A DNA stretch of 64,000 bases from Beijerinckiaceae bacterium. GTDB lineage: Bacteria; Pseudomonadota; Alphaproteobacteria; Rhizobiales; Beijerinckiaceae. Positions 48,936 to 58,998 of the stretch are shown piece by piece (position 1 is the first letter of the stretch; the number at the start of each line of letters is the position of its first letter). Both the position numbers and the translations under genes were made by a program. The DNA lies in the NCBI GenBank assembly GCA_024304885.1, contig JALJOM010000003.1, forward strand, positions 1,832,110-1,896,109, written 5' to 3'. A model generated the notes under the pieces. That model ran no database searches and was not told the DNA's origin. It saw nothing but the letters and a program-made list of their open reading frames with translations.

Positions 48936-49053
48936 GCTCCGTTTCCTCTGTGCTGTTCGAACCCATCTCGGGGCCCGCTGGCAAACGTCGCATATGGACC
49001 GCGGTTCCTTCCGCGCGTCGGACGGCGCCCACGCCGTCCGGCAACGAAAAAGC

Positions 49054-49623
49054 TCAATCCTTGGCGCGCTCGACGTAGCTCCCGTCCTCGGTCTGGACCA
49101 CGATCCTCGTCCCGGTCGTAATATGCGGCGGCACCATGACCCGCGCACCATTCGCGAGCTTCGCCGGCTTGTAGGAGGAGGAAGCGGTCTGGCCTTTCAT
49201 CGCGGGCTCGGTCTCGGTGATCTCGAGGGTGACGCGAGCCGGCAGCTGGATCGCGACGGCGGTGCCGTTGAAGATCGAGAGCACGCAGGTCATGCCTTCC
49301 TGCAACCATTGCGCCTGGTCGCCGATCACTTCGGGCGGCACGATGATCTGGTCGTAGGTCTCGGCATTCATGAACGTATAGCCGTCGCCGTCCTGGTAGA
49401 GGTAGCTGAAGTTGGAATCCTCCACATAGGCCCGCTCGACCTGCTCGGTCGTCTTGTAGCGCTCCGTGGTCTTGACGCCGTCGGAGAGGCGTCGCATGTC
49501 GATCTGCGTCGTCGGCGTCCCCTTGCCGGGATGAAAGCTCTCCGCGGTCAGAACGACATAGAGCTGGCCGTCTTCCTTCTCGATGATATTGCCTTTACGA
49601 ATCGAGCTCGCGATGACTTTCAC
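49054..49623 (-). CDS. efp: Translation elongation factor P
   Basis: EF-P rescues ribosomes stalled at polyproline. Its three domains span 189 residues. The tip loop [11 protein letters not shown] places Lys34 at the beta-lysylation site, matching the presence of epmA and epmB directly across a 128-bp divergent promoter region. The family C-terminal signature ([20 protein letters not shown]) is intact. Confidence 0.96.
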   Translation of the reverse strand: MKVIASSIRKGNIIEKEDGQLYVVLTAESFHPGKGTPTTQIDMRRLSDGVKTTERYKTTEQVERAYVEDSNFSYLYQDGDGYTFMNAETYDQIIVPPEVIGDQAQWLQEGMTCVLSIFNGTAVAIQLPARVTLEITETEPAMKGQTASSSYKPAKLANGARVMVPPHITTGTRIVVQTEDGSYVERAKD

Positions 49624-49751
49624 TGATTTCCCTCGGCATGGCTGTGCGATCCGGGAGGCTCGGGGAGGCCGAGCCCGCCTGGATGCGAAACGGCAATGGT
49701 CGGCACCATCGCTAGCCGCGTTCCGGCTCCGGTTTCAAGCGAAATAGCACG

Positions 49752-50816
49752 ATGAGCGAGCCGCTTCCGCCACGCTCCCCGTGGTGGTCCCCGCAGGTGC
49801 ACAAGGACAGGCGGCCGTTCCTGGAGGCGCGGGCGCGGATGGTCGCGCGGGCGCGGGGCTTCTTTTCCGGGATGTCCTTCACCGAGGTAGACACCGCGAT
49901 CCTCCAGGTCTCGCCCGGCAACGAGGCCCATATCAGCGCCTTCGCGACGAAGCTCTGCGATCCATCGAGCCGGGACTCGACGCTTTATCTTCATTCCTCG
50001 CCGGAATTTGCGGCCAAGAAGCTGCTCGCGGCGGGCGAGGAGCGGATTTTCACCTTCGCCCACGTGTTCCGCAATCGCGAGCGCGACAAGCTGCATCATC
50101 CCGAATTCACCATGCTCGAATGGTACCGTGCGAACGAGCCCTATTCGCGCTTGGTCGAGGATTGCGCGGGGCTTCTCGTTGCGACTGCAGAGGCGGCCGG
50201 GACGCGGGTCCTGACCTTCGGCGGCCGTGTCGCCGACCCTTTCGCGGAGCCGCAGATCCTGAGCGTCGCCGAAGCCTTCGAGCGTCATGTCGGCATCGAT
50301 CTCCTCGCGACACTCCCCGGCGGCGAGCCCGATCGCGAGGCGCTCGCGCGCCACGCTCGAGACTGCGGGATGCGGGTCGCCCCGGACGACAGCTGGTCGG
50401 ATCTTTTCAGCAAGCTGCTCTCGGACAAGATCGAGCCGAACCTCGGGCACGGGCGCGCCACGATCCTCATGGGCTATCCGGCCTGCGAGGCGGCGCTCGC
50501 ACGCCTGTCCTCCGACCCGCGGCTCGCGGAGCGCTTCGAGCTCTATGCCTGCGGGGTCGAGCTCGCGAACGGCTTCGGTGAACTGACCGACCCGGCCGAG
50601 CAGCGTCTCAGGTTCGAGGCGGAAATGACCGAGCGGCAGCGGATTTACGGCGATGCCTATCCGATCGACGAGGACTTTCTCGCCGCGCTCGCGATCATGC
50701 CCGAGGCCTGCGGCATTGCGCTCGGCTTCGACCGTCTCGTGATGCTCGCGACCGGTGCCATGCGGATCGAGCAGGTCCTGTGGACGCCGGTCGCCGAGGT
50801 CGGGACGACGCCATGA
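49752..50816 (+). CDS. epmA: EF-P--(R)-beta-lysine ligase EpmA
   Basis: EpmA (PoxA/GenX) is a class II lysyl-tRNA-synthetase paralogue without the anticodon-binding domain that attaches beta-lysine to EF-P Lys34. FTEVDTAILQVSPGNEAHIS, LYLHSSPEFAAKKLLAAGEE, IFTFAHVFRNRERDKLHHPE FTMLEWYRA (motif 2) and GIALGFDRLVML (motif 3) are visible; 354 aa. epmB overlaps its stop by 4 nt (ATGA). Confidence 0.95.
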   Translation: MSEPLPPRSPWWSPQVHKDRRPFLEARARMVARARGFFSGMSFTEVDTAILQVSPGNEAHISAFATKLCDPSSRDSTLYLHSSPEFAAKKLLAAGEERIFTFAHVFRNRERDKLHHPEFTMLEWYRANEPYSRLVEDCAGLLVATAEAAGTRVLTFGGRVADPFAEPQILSVAEAFERHVGIDLLATLPGGEPDREALARHARDCGMRVAPDDSWSDLFSKLLSDKIEPNLGHGRATILMGYPACEAALARLSSDPRLAERFELYACGVELANGFGELTDPAEQRLRFEAEMTERQRIYGDAYPIDEDFLAALAIMPEACGIALGFDRLVMLATGAMRIEQVLWTPVAEVGTTP

Positions 50817-51877
50817 CGGAGCCGAGGGGTGGGCTTTCCAGCGTGGCCGATCTCGTCGCCGCCGGCCTCGTCCCGGAGGAAGTCCGGGACGACATCGAGA
50901 AAGTCGCGAAACGCTATGCGATCGGGCTCACACCGGCGGTCACCGAGCTGATCGACCGCGCCGATCCGGCCGATCCGATCGCTCGGCAATTCGTCCCCGA
51001 TCCCGCCGAGCTCGAGGCCGCAGCTTGGGAGAAGCCCGACCCGATCGGCGACGCGGCGTTCAGCCCGGTCGAGGGAATAGTCCATCGCTACCCCGATCGC
51101 GTGCTTCTGAAGCTCTTGCACGTCTGCCCGGTCTATTGCCGATTCTGCTTCCGCCGGGAGGTCGTCGGGCCGGGAAGTCCCACGCATCTCGCACCGGACG
51201 TGCTCGACGCGGCCTTCGCCTATGTCGCCGCGAGGCCGGCGATCTGGGAGGTCATCCTCACCGGCGGCGATCCTTTGATGCTGTCATTGCGCAGGCTCGC
51301 GGATGTCCTGGCTCGGCTCGACGCGATCGCGCATGTGAAGATCGTCAGGATTCACACGCGAGTCCCCGCCGTCGATCCGGCGCGCGTCACGGACGCGCTT
51401 GTCGCGCTCTTCCGATCCTGCGAAAAGTCAGTCTATGTCGTGCTCCACGCCAATCATCCGCGCGAGCTTTCGGCGCCGGCGCGGGAGGCCTGCGCACGCC
51501 TCGTGGATGCCGGAATTCCGATGCTGAGCCAGAGCGTGCTGCTCGCCAGCGTCAACGACGATATCGCAACGCTCGAGGCCTTGATGCGGGCCTTCGTCGA
51601 GGCGAGGATCAAGCCCTACTACTTGCACCAGCTCGATGCGGCGCCGGGGACCGCGCGATTTTTCGTCCCGATGGAACGCGGGCGAGCCTTGATGCGGGAG
51701 CTGCTCGGAAGGGTCTCGGGGCTCTGCCGCCCGGAATATATGCTCGATCTTCCCGGCGGGTTCGGCAAAGTCCCGATCGGGCCGAGCTATCTCGCGGAAA
51801 CGCGACGAGACGACGTCGTGGAAATCCATGACTATCTCGGCCGCACGCATATTTACCGGCCGCCCGAGGAGGCATGA
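50813..51877 (+). CDS. epmB: EF-P lysine 2,3-aminomutase EpmB
   Basis: EpmB (YjeK) is a radical-SAM, PLP-dependent enzyme making (R)-beta-lysine for EpmA. The cluster motif CPVYCRFC has Cys105, Cys109 and Cys112; HRYPDRVLLKLLHVC precedes it and KPYYLHQLDAAPGTARFFVP carries the PLP-binding part. Its ATG lies in the epmA stop (ATGA), so the two are translationally coupled. 354 aa. Confidence 0.95.
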   Translation: MTEPRGGLSSVADLVAAGLVPEEVRDDIEKVAKRYAIGLTPAVTELIDRADPADPIARQFVPDPAELEAAAWEKPDPIGDAAFSPVEGIVHRYPDRVLLKLLHVCPVYCRFCFRREVVGPGSPTHLAPDVLDAAFAYVAARPAIWEVILTGGDPLMLSLRRLADVLARLDAIAHVKIVRIHTRVPAVDPARVTDALVALFRSCEKSVYVVLHANHPRELSAPAREACARLVDAGIPMLSQSVLLASVNDDIATLEALMRAFVEARIKPYYLHQLDAAPGTARFFVPMERGRALMRELLGRVSGLCRPEYMLDLPGGFGKVPIGPSYLAETRRDDVVEIHDYLGRTHIYRPPEEA

Positions 51878-52199
51878 TCGAGAGCCGCCCTCAGGCGACT
51901 CGAGCATTCTCGGCTTGCCCTACAAGGCCCCGCACAGGATCGAAGGCAACTGGATCCTGATAATGACCATTTCCACCACCGCCGCATGTATCCCTGACGC
52001 TCGTCCCGAGTCCCGCACCGTGGCGGCTCGATCAACGCGTTCCCCCGATCGGGAGGCCTGCCGCCGTACCGCCTCGATTCCCGCGGAGGCTCGTCCCGAA
52101 TCCATTCCGAGACCTGCGAGGCTTCGGGCTTGCGGTCCCGCGAACTCGATGCCAGAGGGAGTGCACCCCCGGAGGTTTCGAGCCAGCTCGAGGATCACA
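51878..52199. other. Intergenic region upstream of the MscS-family gene
   Basis: This 322 bp shows no separate gene or repeat. The mscS-family frame stays open here and could start at an ATG at 52149, but the stretch has no similarity that I recognise. Confidence 0.4.
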
Positions 52200-54707
52200 T
52201 TGGCGAAACGCCTTGTCGGCATGGTTCTGGCCGCTTTGACCTTTCTCGCGGCTCCGGCGTTCGCCCAGCCCGCGGGTCAGGCGCCGCCTGCCGCCCAGCA
52301 GGACATCGACAAGCTCCAAGCCAGCCTGGCCGAGGTGGAAAAGAGCCTCGCGCGTCAGCATGTGCTGGACGCCGATCTCGTCGCGCTGCGCGCCGCGCTC
52401 GATCCGATTGCCGCCGGAGCCCAGGAGGCCATCGCGGAGCTCGAGCCGAAGCTCACGGCGATCAAGGCTCGCATCGCGCAGCTCGGCCCCAAACCCGACG
52501 ACAAGGCGCCGGACGGCGAGGCGCACACCGAAGATCCGGCCATCACCACAGAGCGGGCGGACCAGCTCGAGGCCTTCAGCGCCGTCGAAGGCCAGTTGAA
52601 GCGCGCGCGCCTCATCGCGGTCAGCGCGGAGCAGGCGGCTTCCAGCATCACCGCGCGACGGCGTGCCCTGTTCGCGAAATCCCTGTTCGAGCAGGTCACG
52701 ACGCTCGCAAGCCCACAGCTCTGGTCCGACGTCGCGCGGGAGCTTCCACGCCATCTTTCGGCTATCGCAGCGGCCTTCGCCGAATGGCTCGCCGGGGTGA
52801 ACGGCAGGCTCGGTGAGCAGAGGCTCCCGATCTTTTGGGGCAGCGTCGCGCTCGTCCTCGCCGCGTGCCTCGGGATCCCGCTGGCGGCTCGCCGCATCCT
52901 GTCCCGTGATCCCGCTCTCGTGGAGCCGAGCCGGCTCAGGAAGTGCCTCGGAGCCTGGTGGGTCACCTTGTCGATCACGCTTCCTGCGGTCGCCGCCGTC
53001 GGCCTTTTGAGGCTCGACTACGCGTTCTTCGCTCTGAACAACGCCCGGATGACGCCCTTCTGGGAAGCGCTCGGCGTCGGCATCGTCCGGGTCGCCGTGA
53101 TCGCCGGCATCACCCGCGGGGTCTTCGCACCGACGCGGCCCAATTGGCGTCTCCTGGACCGCACGGATACCGAAGCCGCCCGAGCCTATGGCCTCGCGGT
53201 CACGGTCGGCGCGCTCGTCTCCGCGACGCGATTGCTCGAAGCCCTGAACGAAATCGTGGGGTCCTCGCTCGCCTTCTCGGTCGCGACCCGCGGCCTCCAC
53301 GCGGTCGTCGTGGCCGTCATCCTTTGCGTCGGGCTCTGGCGTCTCAACGGACGGGCTTCTGACGAGTCCTGCCTCGGGCCGCCGGTCACGAGGCAAAGGG
53401 ACTGGTTCGGACTGTTTCGTCTCGCGACCTGGCCGGTGATGCTGGCCATCGTCACCGCGGTCCTGATCGGCTACATCACCTTCGCGAGCTTCCTCGTCGA
53501 CCAATTGGTCTTCGTCGGCGTGACCCTCTGCGTCCTCTTCATGTCCATGACCCTCGTGGACGAGGGGATCGGCGCCGTCGTGGCCCCGACTAGCAGCTTC
53601 GGCAACCGCCTGCGCGCCACTCTCGGCCTGAGCCAGAACGGTTTCGTGCTGCTCGGGGCCGTGATGTCCGGACTCTTGCGTCTGGCCATCTACGCGCTCG
53701 CAATCTTGCTCGTCGTCGCGCCTTGGGGGCTGCAATCGAGCGACGTCTCCTTCGATGTCGCCGCGGCCTTCTTCGGCTTCCGGCTCGGCGACATCACGAT
53801 CTCGCCGGCAAGCATCCTCGTCGCGATCGCCATCTTCGTCGTGCTCTCGGGCCTCGCCCGATCCGCGCTCGGCTGGCTCGACAAGAGCCTCTTGCCCCAT
53901 ACCGGTCTCGACGTCGGGCTTCGCAACTCGATCCGAACCAGCCTCGGCTATCTCGGCTTCGTCGTCGCGGCGTCCCTCGCCCTCGGCTACCTCGGGCTCG
54001 GTGTCGAGAAGCTCGCAATCGTCGCCGGCGCTCTGTCGGTCGGCATCGGTTTCGGCCTGCAATCGATCGTCAACAACTTCGTCTCGGGCCTGATCCTTTT
54101 GTGGGAGCGCGCTGTACGGGTCGGCGACTGGATCATCGTCGGCGCCGACCAGGGCTATGTGCGGCGGATCAATGTCCGCTCGACCGAGATCGAGACCTTC
54201 GACCGGTCGCAGGTCATCATCCCGAACTCTAGCCTGGTCACGGGGGTGGTGAAGAATCTCGTGCGCAACGATCGGACCGGACGGATCGTCATCCCGATCA
54301 CGGTCGCGGGATCCGCCGACCCGGAGAAAGTGCGCGAGGTCCTGTTCGCGATCGCCAAGGCGCACGAGCTCGTCATGAAGTTTCCCGCGCCGCAGATCCT
54401 CTTCACGAGCATGTCGGCCTCCGCGCTGACCTTCGAGCTCGTCGCCTATGTGGCCGACGTCGAGTCGGCGGTCAGGGTCCGGAGCGATCTCCATTTCGAG
54501 ATCCACAAGCGGTTCAAGACGGAGAAGTTCTTCGTCTCACCGGGGCCGGACCCGACCAAGATCGAGATCACCGGACTCGACGATCTCGCGGCACGGTTCG
54601 GGCCCACGGTCGAGATGGTTGCCGACCCGCCGCGCCGCGCGCCCGCTCGGCGCCGGTCGTCCCGCGCCGAGGCCGTTGCCACCGATGGTCCAACGGACGA
54701 CCCATGA
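52200..54707 (+). CDS. Large MscS-family mechanosensitive channel (DUF3772 type)
   Basis: The 835-residue protein has a signal peptide (RLVGMVLAALTFLAAPAFAQ), a periplasmic coiled-coil-rich region (about 30-200, DUF3772-like), about nine membrane helices, and the MscS pore module with GALSVGIGFGLQSIVNNFVS GLILLWERAVRVGD and the beta domain RINVRSTEIETFDRSQVIIP NSSLV. It should release solutes under hypo-osmotic shock. The TTG at 52200 has CGAGG about 8 nt upstream and starts directly at the signal peptide; ATG 52149 would add 17 residues. Confidence 0.88.
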   Translation: MAKRLVGMVLAALTFLAAPAFAQPAGQAPPAAQQDIDKLQASLAEVEKSLARQHVLDADLVALRAALDPIAAGAQEAIAELEPKLTAIKARIAQLGPKPDDKAPDGEAHTEDPAITTERADQLEAFSAVEGQLKRARLIAVSAEQAASSITARRRALFAKSLFEQVTTLASPQLWSDVARELPRHLSAIAAAFAEWLAGVNGRLGEQRLPIFWGSVALVLAACLGIPLAARRILSRDPALVEPSRLRKCLGAWWVTLSITLPAVAAVGLLRLDYAFFALNNARMTPFWEALGVGIVRVAVIAGITRGVFAPTRPNWRLLDRTDTEAARAYGLAVTVGALVSATRLLEALNEIVGSSLAFSVATRGLHAVVVAVILCVGLWRLNGRASDESCLGPPVTRQRDWFGLFRLATWPVMLAIVTAVLIGYITFASFLVDQLVFVGVTLCVLFMSMTLVDEGIGAVVAPTSSFGNRLRATLGLSQNGFVLLGAVMSGLLRLAIYALAILLVVAPWGLQSSDVSFDVAAAFFGFRLGDITISPASILVAIAIFVVLSGLARSALGWLDKSLLPHTGLDVGLRNSIRTSLGYLGFVVAASLALGYLGLGVEKLAIVAGALSVGIGFGLQSIVNNFVSGLILLWERAVRVGDWIIVGADQGYVRRINVRSTEIETFDRSQVIIPNSSLVTGVVKNLVRNDRTGRIVIPITVAGSADPEKVREVLFAIAKAHELVMKFPAPQILFTSMSASALTFELVAYVADVESAVRVRSDLHFEIHKRFKTEKFFVSPGPDPTKIEITGLDDLAARFGPTVEMVADPPRRAPARRRSSRAEAVATDGPTDDP

Positions 54708-54780
54708 CGCACTGCTTTAACGCGCAATCGATGCCGGAGCCGGCGTGCCCTGCCGGCTCCTCGGGAAAACGGAGGTTCAT

Positions 54781-55284
54781 GTGACGCTCAGCTTGCTCGA
54801 CCGCCGCCGTATCGAGGCAGAGTTCGCGAAGGGCATTTTCGACGTCCTCGCGGAGGAGGTCGGCCGCGCGCGGGCAGTAGAAATTCTGAAGAAGGCCGTC
54901 GTGCGGCTCGCGGAGGCTGCGGGCGCGCGCTTCGCCGAAGGCAGGTCAGGCGGCCGGACGGATCTCTTGGCCTATGCCGAGATCCTGCCGGTCTGGCAGG
55001 AAGGCGGCGCGCTCGAGGTCGAGCTTTCGGTCGCCGAGCCGGGCCGGCTCGAGTTCGATGTCACGCGCTGCCGCTATGCCGAGATGTACCGGGAGCTCGG
55101 GATCCCCGAGCTCGGCGCGGTCTTGTCCTGCAATCGCGACGGCGCCTTCTGCACGGGCTTCAACCCCGCGATCGACCTGACCCGCACCAAGACGATCATG
55201 CAAGGCGCCGAATGCTGCAATTTTCGCTACGTCGCGGCCCCCGTGCCCGACACAGCTGCGGAACACGGATCGAAGACGCCCTGA
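54781..55284 (+). CDS. L-2-amino-thiazoline-4-carboxylic acid hydrolase (ATC_hydrolase) family protein
   Basis: The 167-residue protein shows DVTRCRYAEMYRELGIPELG, LSCNRDGAFCTGFNPAIDL and TKTIMQGAECCNFRY, the conserved Cys-rich end of the ATC hydrolase family, which makes cysteine from ATC in some pseudomonads. Stand-alone homologues in alphaproteobacteria are not proven to do this. The GTG at 54781 has GGAGG 5 nt upstream; an overlapping ATG at 54778 is out of frame. It is upstream of cysE, which fits a sulfur role. Confidence 0.8.
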   Translation: MTLSLLDRRRIEAEFAKGIFDVLAEEVGRARAVEILKKAVVRLAEAAGARFAEGRSGGRTDLLAYAEILPVWQEGGALEVELSVAEPGRLEFDVTRCRYAEMYRELGIPELGAVLSCNRDGAFCTGFNPAIDLTRTKTIMQGAECCNFRYVAAPVPDTAAEHGSKTP

Positions 55285-55375
55285 AGTGCCGAGCGCGTCG
55301 CAGCCGGTGACGTGACCCTCGAGAGCATCGACTTTTCCTTCCCCCTCATGGCCGCCTATCGGACCACGAGGCTCG

Positions 55376-55445
55376 CTTATAATTCTTGATATATTACATT
55401 AAATCAATTAGTTACTTTAATCTTTTAGGATGTTACCTTGAGGGA
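55376..55445. promoter_or_regulatory. AT-rich island upstream of cysE
   Basis: About 70 bp of strongly AT-rich sequence in otherwise GC-rich DNA, with TATAAT at 55378-55383 and further TA-rich blocks (GATATATTACATTAAATC). It lies 100-170 bp upstream of cysE and is the best promoter or regulator-binding candidate for the cysE-metY group. No named operator was recognised. Confidence 0.4.
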
Positions 55446-55546
55446 TGCGAGTGTCTCTCGATGAACGCCACCCCCTGTCCGCGATCTGGCACGAGCCTTG
55501 AACCGTCACGTTCGACCTCGCTGAGCGACGCCTCTTCCGGCATCGC

Positions 55547-56431
55547 ATGGTCGAACCGACGGATGTTCGGCGCATGATTTCCACGACACGATCGGTTGCC
55601 GACGAGCTGCTGCGCGACCCGGCCTGCGGTTCCGCGGCCTTGTGGGATCGGCTGCGGCGCGAGGCCGAGGAAGCGCTCGCGCGCGACTCCGCGCTCGCCC
55701 CCTTCCTCGCCCGCGCGATTCTCGATCGCCGAAGCTTCGAGGACGCGGTGATCCATCGCCTCGCGAGCAGGCTCGGCAGCACCTCCATGCCGGCCTTCCA
55801 GATCGAGGACATCTTCCGCCAGGCCGTCCTCGCGGATCCCATGATCGGCGAGGCGTTTCTTGCCGACCTCGCCATGGTGCGCGAGCGTGACCCGACCTGC
55901 GAGCGGCTGATCGAGCCCTTGCTCTATTTCAAGGGCTACCACGCGATCGAGACCCACCGGATCGCGCATCGGCTCTGGATGCGAGGTCGGCCAGAAATCG
56001 CATTCCATCTCCAGAGCCGCGCCTCGGAGGTGTTCCAGGCCGACATCCATCCCGGGGCTCGGTTCGGCAAGGGCATCTTTCTCGATCATGCGACGGGGCT
56101 CGTCGTCGGCGCGACAACGGTCGTCGAGGACGATGTATCGATCCTGCAGAACGTCACGCTCGGCGGAACCGGCAAGGAGGTCGGCGATCGTCACCCCAAG
56201 GTGCGGCGCGGCGTGCGGATCGGTGCGGGGGCCAAGGTCCTCGGCAATATCGAGATCGGCGCCGGCGCATGCATCGCCGTCGGTTCCGTCGTGCTCCGTC
56301 CGGTCCCGGCCGGCGCGACCGTGGCGGGAGTCCCTGCCCGGATCATCGGGAGCGACCGCGCGCAACCGAAGCATGGCGCGGCACAGGCCATGATCCGCCC
56401 CGCCTACGAGGCTTTTGCCTATACGATTTGA
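55547..56431 (+). CDS. cysE: Serine O-acetyltransferase
   Basis: CysE makes O-acetylserine from serine and acetyl-CoA, the first step of cysteine synthesis. The N-terminal helical domain (about 25-150) is followed by a left-handed beta-helix with DIHPGARFGKGIFLDHATGL, LQNVTLGGTGKEVGDRHPKV and ATVAGVPARIIG. Catalytic His and Asp are in LDHATG and HP. 294 aa; the C terminus ends AFAYTI, the tail that inserts into CysK. ATG 55547 or 55574 may be the start. Confidence 0.94.
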   Translation: MVEPTDVRRMISTTRSVADELLRDPACGSAALWDRLRREAEEALARDSALAPFLARAILDRRSFEDAVIHRLASRLGSTSMPAFQIEDIFRQAVLADPMIGEAFLADLAMVRERDPTCERLIEPLLYFKGYHAIETHRIAHRLWMRGRPEIAFHLQSRASEVFQADIHPGARFGKGIFLDHATGLVVGATTVVEDDVSILQNVTLGGTGKEVGDRHPKVRRGVRIGAGAKVLGNIEIGAGACIAVGSVVLRPVPAGATVAGVPARIIGSDRAQPKHGAAQAMIRPAYEAFAYTI

Positions 56432-56627
56432 TTCCTATCTAAGGGGAGCATGGACGCGAGATCGGCCGAGTCCTCGCAGGCCGCGAATATCGCAATTATT
56501 TCATATTCTTTATAGACATTAAGCAGAAAAGCTCGGCTCGCGGCGGGCGGCAATCTCTGCCGACCATTGCCGGATCGGCTCCGCTCTGGTTCACTGCTGC
56601 CGCGAATATTCCTCGAGGAGGCCAAGG

Positions 56628-57941
56628 ATGGCGCCGCAATCGCAAAGACCCGAGACTCTCGCTCTGCACGCCGGCTGGCGCGCGGATCCGGCGACCGGCG
56701 CTGTCGCGGTGCCGATCTATCAGACGACGTCCTACCAGTTCCGCGACACCCAGCATGCCGCCGATCTGTTCGCGCTGAAGGAACTCGGCAATATCTATAC
56801 GCGCATCGGTAACCCGACGGTCGATGTGCTCGAACAGCGTGTCGCCGCGCTCGAAGGCGGCGTCGCGGCTTTGGCGCTGGCCTCGGGCCAGGCGGCGTCG
56901 GCCTTCGCGGTCCAGAACATCGCCCGTGTAGGCGACAATATCGTAAGTTCGACAGACCTTTATGGTGGAACCTGGAACCTTTTTGCGAATACGCTGAAGG
57001 ATCAAGGCATCGAGGTCCGGTTCGTCGATCCGGCCGATCCCGAGGCATTCCGCCGTGCGAGCGACGCGCGCACCCGCGCCTATTACGCCGAGACCCTTCC
57101 CAATCCGAAGCTGCATGTCTTTCCGATCGCCGAGGTCGCGGCGATCGGGCGCGAGCTCGGGATCCCGCTCATCGTCGACAATACGGCCTCGCCCGTCCTG
57201 TGCCATCCCCTCGCGCACGGGGCGGCGATCGTCGTCTACTCGGCGACGAAATATCTCGGCGGGCACGGCAATTCCATCGGCGGCCTGATCGTGGACGGCG
57301 GGAGCTTCGATTGGGAGAGCTTCAAGGAGCGGCAACCCGCGCTGAACACTCCCGATCCGAGCTATCATGGCGCAATCTGGACCGAAGCAGTCAAGCCGCT
57401 CGGTCCGGTCGCCTATATCATCAAGGCCCGGGCCACCCTGCTACGCGACCTCGGCGCCCCGCTCGCGCCCTTCAACGCCTTCCTCCTGCTGCAGGGGATC
57501 GAGACCGTCGCGCTTCGCATCGAGCGCCATTCGCAGAATGCCCGGACGGTCGCCGACTGGCTGACGAAGCGGCCGGAAGTGAGCAAGGTCATCTATCCTT
57601 CCCTGCAGGCCGGGTTCGTGCGCGAGCGCGCGGACAAGTATCTGTCGGGCGGCTATGGCGGCCTCGTCGGGTTCGAGCTCCATGGCGGCGCCGACGCCGG
57701 GCGGAAGTTCATCGACCATCTCGAGCTCTTCTATCACGTCGCCAATATCGGCGACGCACGCAGCCTCGCCATTCATCCGGCGACGACCACGCATTCGCAG
57801 CTCACGCCCGAGGAGCAGCTCGCGACGGGAGTCTCGCCGGGCTATGTCCGGCTGTCCATCGGGATCGAGCATATCGACGACATTCTCGCGGACCTGGACA
57901 AGGCCCTGACCGCAGCGGGCACGCTCGCGCGCGCGGCCTGA
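56628..57941 (+). CDS. metY: O-acetylhomoserine aminocarboxypropyltransferase (sulfhydrylase)
   Basis: MetY makes homocysteine from O-acetylhomoserine and sulfide, and can act with other thiols. PLP-binding fold type I with LALHAGWRADPATGAVAVPI, YTRIGNPTVDVLEQRVAALE, VVDNT-like LIVDNTASPVLCHP and YSATKYLGGHGNS, with Lys208 as the Schiff-base residue. The 437-residue length distinguishes it from the shorter CGS/MetB type. GAGGAGG precedes the ATG. AT-rich sequence at 56490-56525 may be its promoter. Confidence 0.95.
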   Translation: MAPQSQRPETLALHAGWRADPATGAVAVPIYQTTSYQFRDTQHAADLFALKELGNIYTRIGNPTVDVLEQRVAALEGGVAALALASGQAASAFAVQNIARVGDNIVSSTDLYGGTWNLFANTLKDQGIEVRFVDPADPEAFRRASDARTRAYYAETLPNPKLHVFPIAEVAAIGRELGIPLIVDNTASPVLCHPLAHGAAIVVYSATKYLGGHGNSIGGLIVDGGSFDWESFKERQPALNTPDPSYHGAIWTEAVKPLGPVAYIIKARATLLRDLGAPLAPFNAFLLLQGIETVALRIERHSQNARTVADWLTKRPEVSKVIYPSLQAGFVRERADKYLSGGYGGLVGFELHGGADAGRKFIDHLELFYHVANIGDARSLAIHPATTTHSQLTPEEQLATGVSPGYVRLSIGIEHIDDILADLDKALTAAGTLARAA

Positions 57942-58341
57942 GAAGGACGCGAGATCGCCGAGGCATGGACCTGGAACCGTTCCATGCCACGCTTTTCATT
58001 GTTGACAGAAAGGCTGGACTTTATACTCTGGACCCCGAGACCGCTCGGCAAGGCTCGAGCATCGGCCCGGGGCGCGCCCGATCTTTCCTCGGGCGCGGAG
58101 GGGCGAGAATTCGAACATCGAAACGGCCCTCGCCGCAGGGGTGAAGGCGCGGACCGAGACAGGAAGAACTTCGTCGCCGACGGTTCGGTCACGGGGCGTT
58201 TCCAGCGGACCTCCGCTCGCGGAACCGACCCGAGCCCGTGACCGAGCGCAGCCCCGCCGGCCGGCGGTATCGAGCTGCGCTGTGCCGACCTCGGAAATCA
58301 CGTAGGGGTGGCTCGATCAACCCCGAGGAGGAGACATCGAC
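57942..58341. other. Intergenic region upstream of the peroxiredoxin gene
   Basis: 400 bp without a supported gene. At about 58000-58030 TTGACA is followed 14 nt later by TATACT (or TTGTTG with 17-nt spacing), a weak sigma-70-like promoter candidate pointing to the peroxiredoxin gene. No repeat element was found. Confidence 0.4.
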
Positions 58342-58998
58342 ATGTCGCTCAGGATCAATTCGACGGCGCCGGACTTCACGGCGGAAACGACCCAGGGACC
58401 GATCAGCTTCCATCAATGGATCGGCGACGGCTGGGCCATCCTCTTCTCGCATCCGAAGGATTTCACGCCGGTCTGCACCACAGAGCTCGGCTACATGGCG
58501 AAGCTCGCCCCCGAATTCGAGAAGCGGGGCACCAAGGTGATCGGGCTCAGCGTCGACCCCGTCACGAACCACAGCGCCTGGGCCAAGGACATCGAGGAAA
58601 CACAAGGCGCCGCGGTAACCTATCCCATGATCGGCGATCCGAAGCTCGAGGTGGCCAAGCTCTACGACATGCTGCCGGCCGAAGCCGGCGAGACCTCTGA
58701 AGGCCGCACGCCCGCCGACAACGCCACGGTCCGCTCGGTCTTCCTCATCGGACCGGACAAGAAGATCAAGGCGATGCTGACCTATCCGATGACGAGCGGA
58801 CGCAACTTCGACGAGGTGCTCCGGCTCCTCGACTCCCTGCAGCTTTCCGCAAAGCATCCGGTCGCGACCCCGGTGAACTGGAAGCAGGGCGACGACGTCA
58901 TCATCGTGACATCGGTGACGGACGAACAAGCGAAAGAGAAATTTCCCAAAGGTTTCCGTGCTCTGAAGCCCTATCTTCGTCTTACGCCGCAACCGTGA
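58342..58998 (+). CDS. 1-Cys peroxiredoxin (Prx6 type)
   Basis: The 218-residue protein reduces peroxides through Cys45 in SHPKDFTPVCTTELGYMAKL. The long C-terminal domain with VATPVNWKQGDDVIIVTSV is typical of the Prx6/1-Cys group; no resolving Cys is visible. GAGGAGG lies upstream of the ATG. It sits between metY and cysK, a thiol-redox setting. Confidence 0.94.
   Translation: MSLRINSTAPDFTAETTQGPISFHQWIGDGWAILFSHPKDFTPVCTTELGYMAKLAPEFEKRGTKVIGLSVDPVTNHSAWAKDIEETQGAAVTYPMIGDPKLEVAKLYDMLPAEAGETSEGRTPADNATVRSVFLIGPDKKIKAMLTYPMTSGRNFDEVLRLLDSLQLSAKHPVATPVNWKQGDDVIIVTSVTDEQAKEKFPKGFRALKPYLRLTPQP

Noticed and set aside
52032-54506. 824-codon ORF opposite the MscS-family gene
   Set aside because: Highly acidic low-complexity translation without domain; antisense shadow.
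56432-56627. SAM-responsive riboswitch upstream of metY
   Set aside because: I looked for SAM-II-like pairing and conserved bases and found no convincing match; only an AT-rich promoter-like patch is visible.
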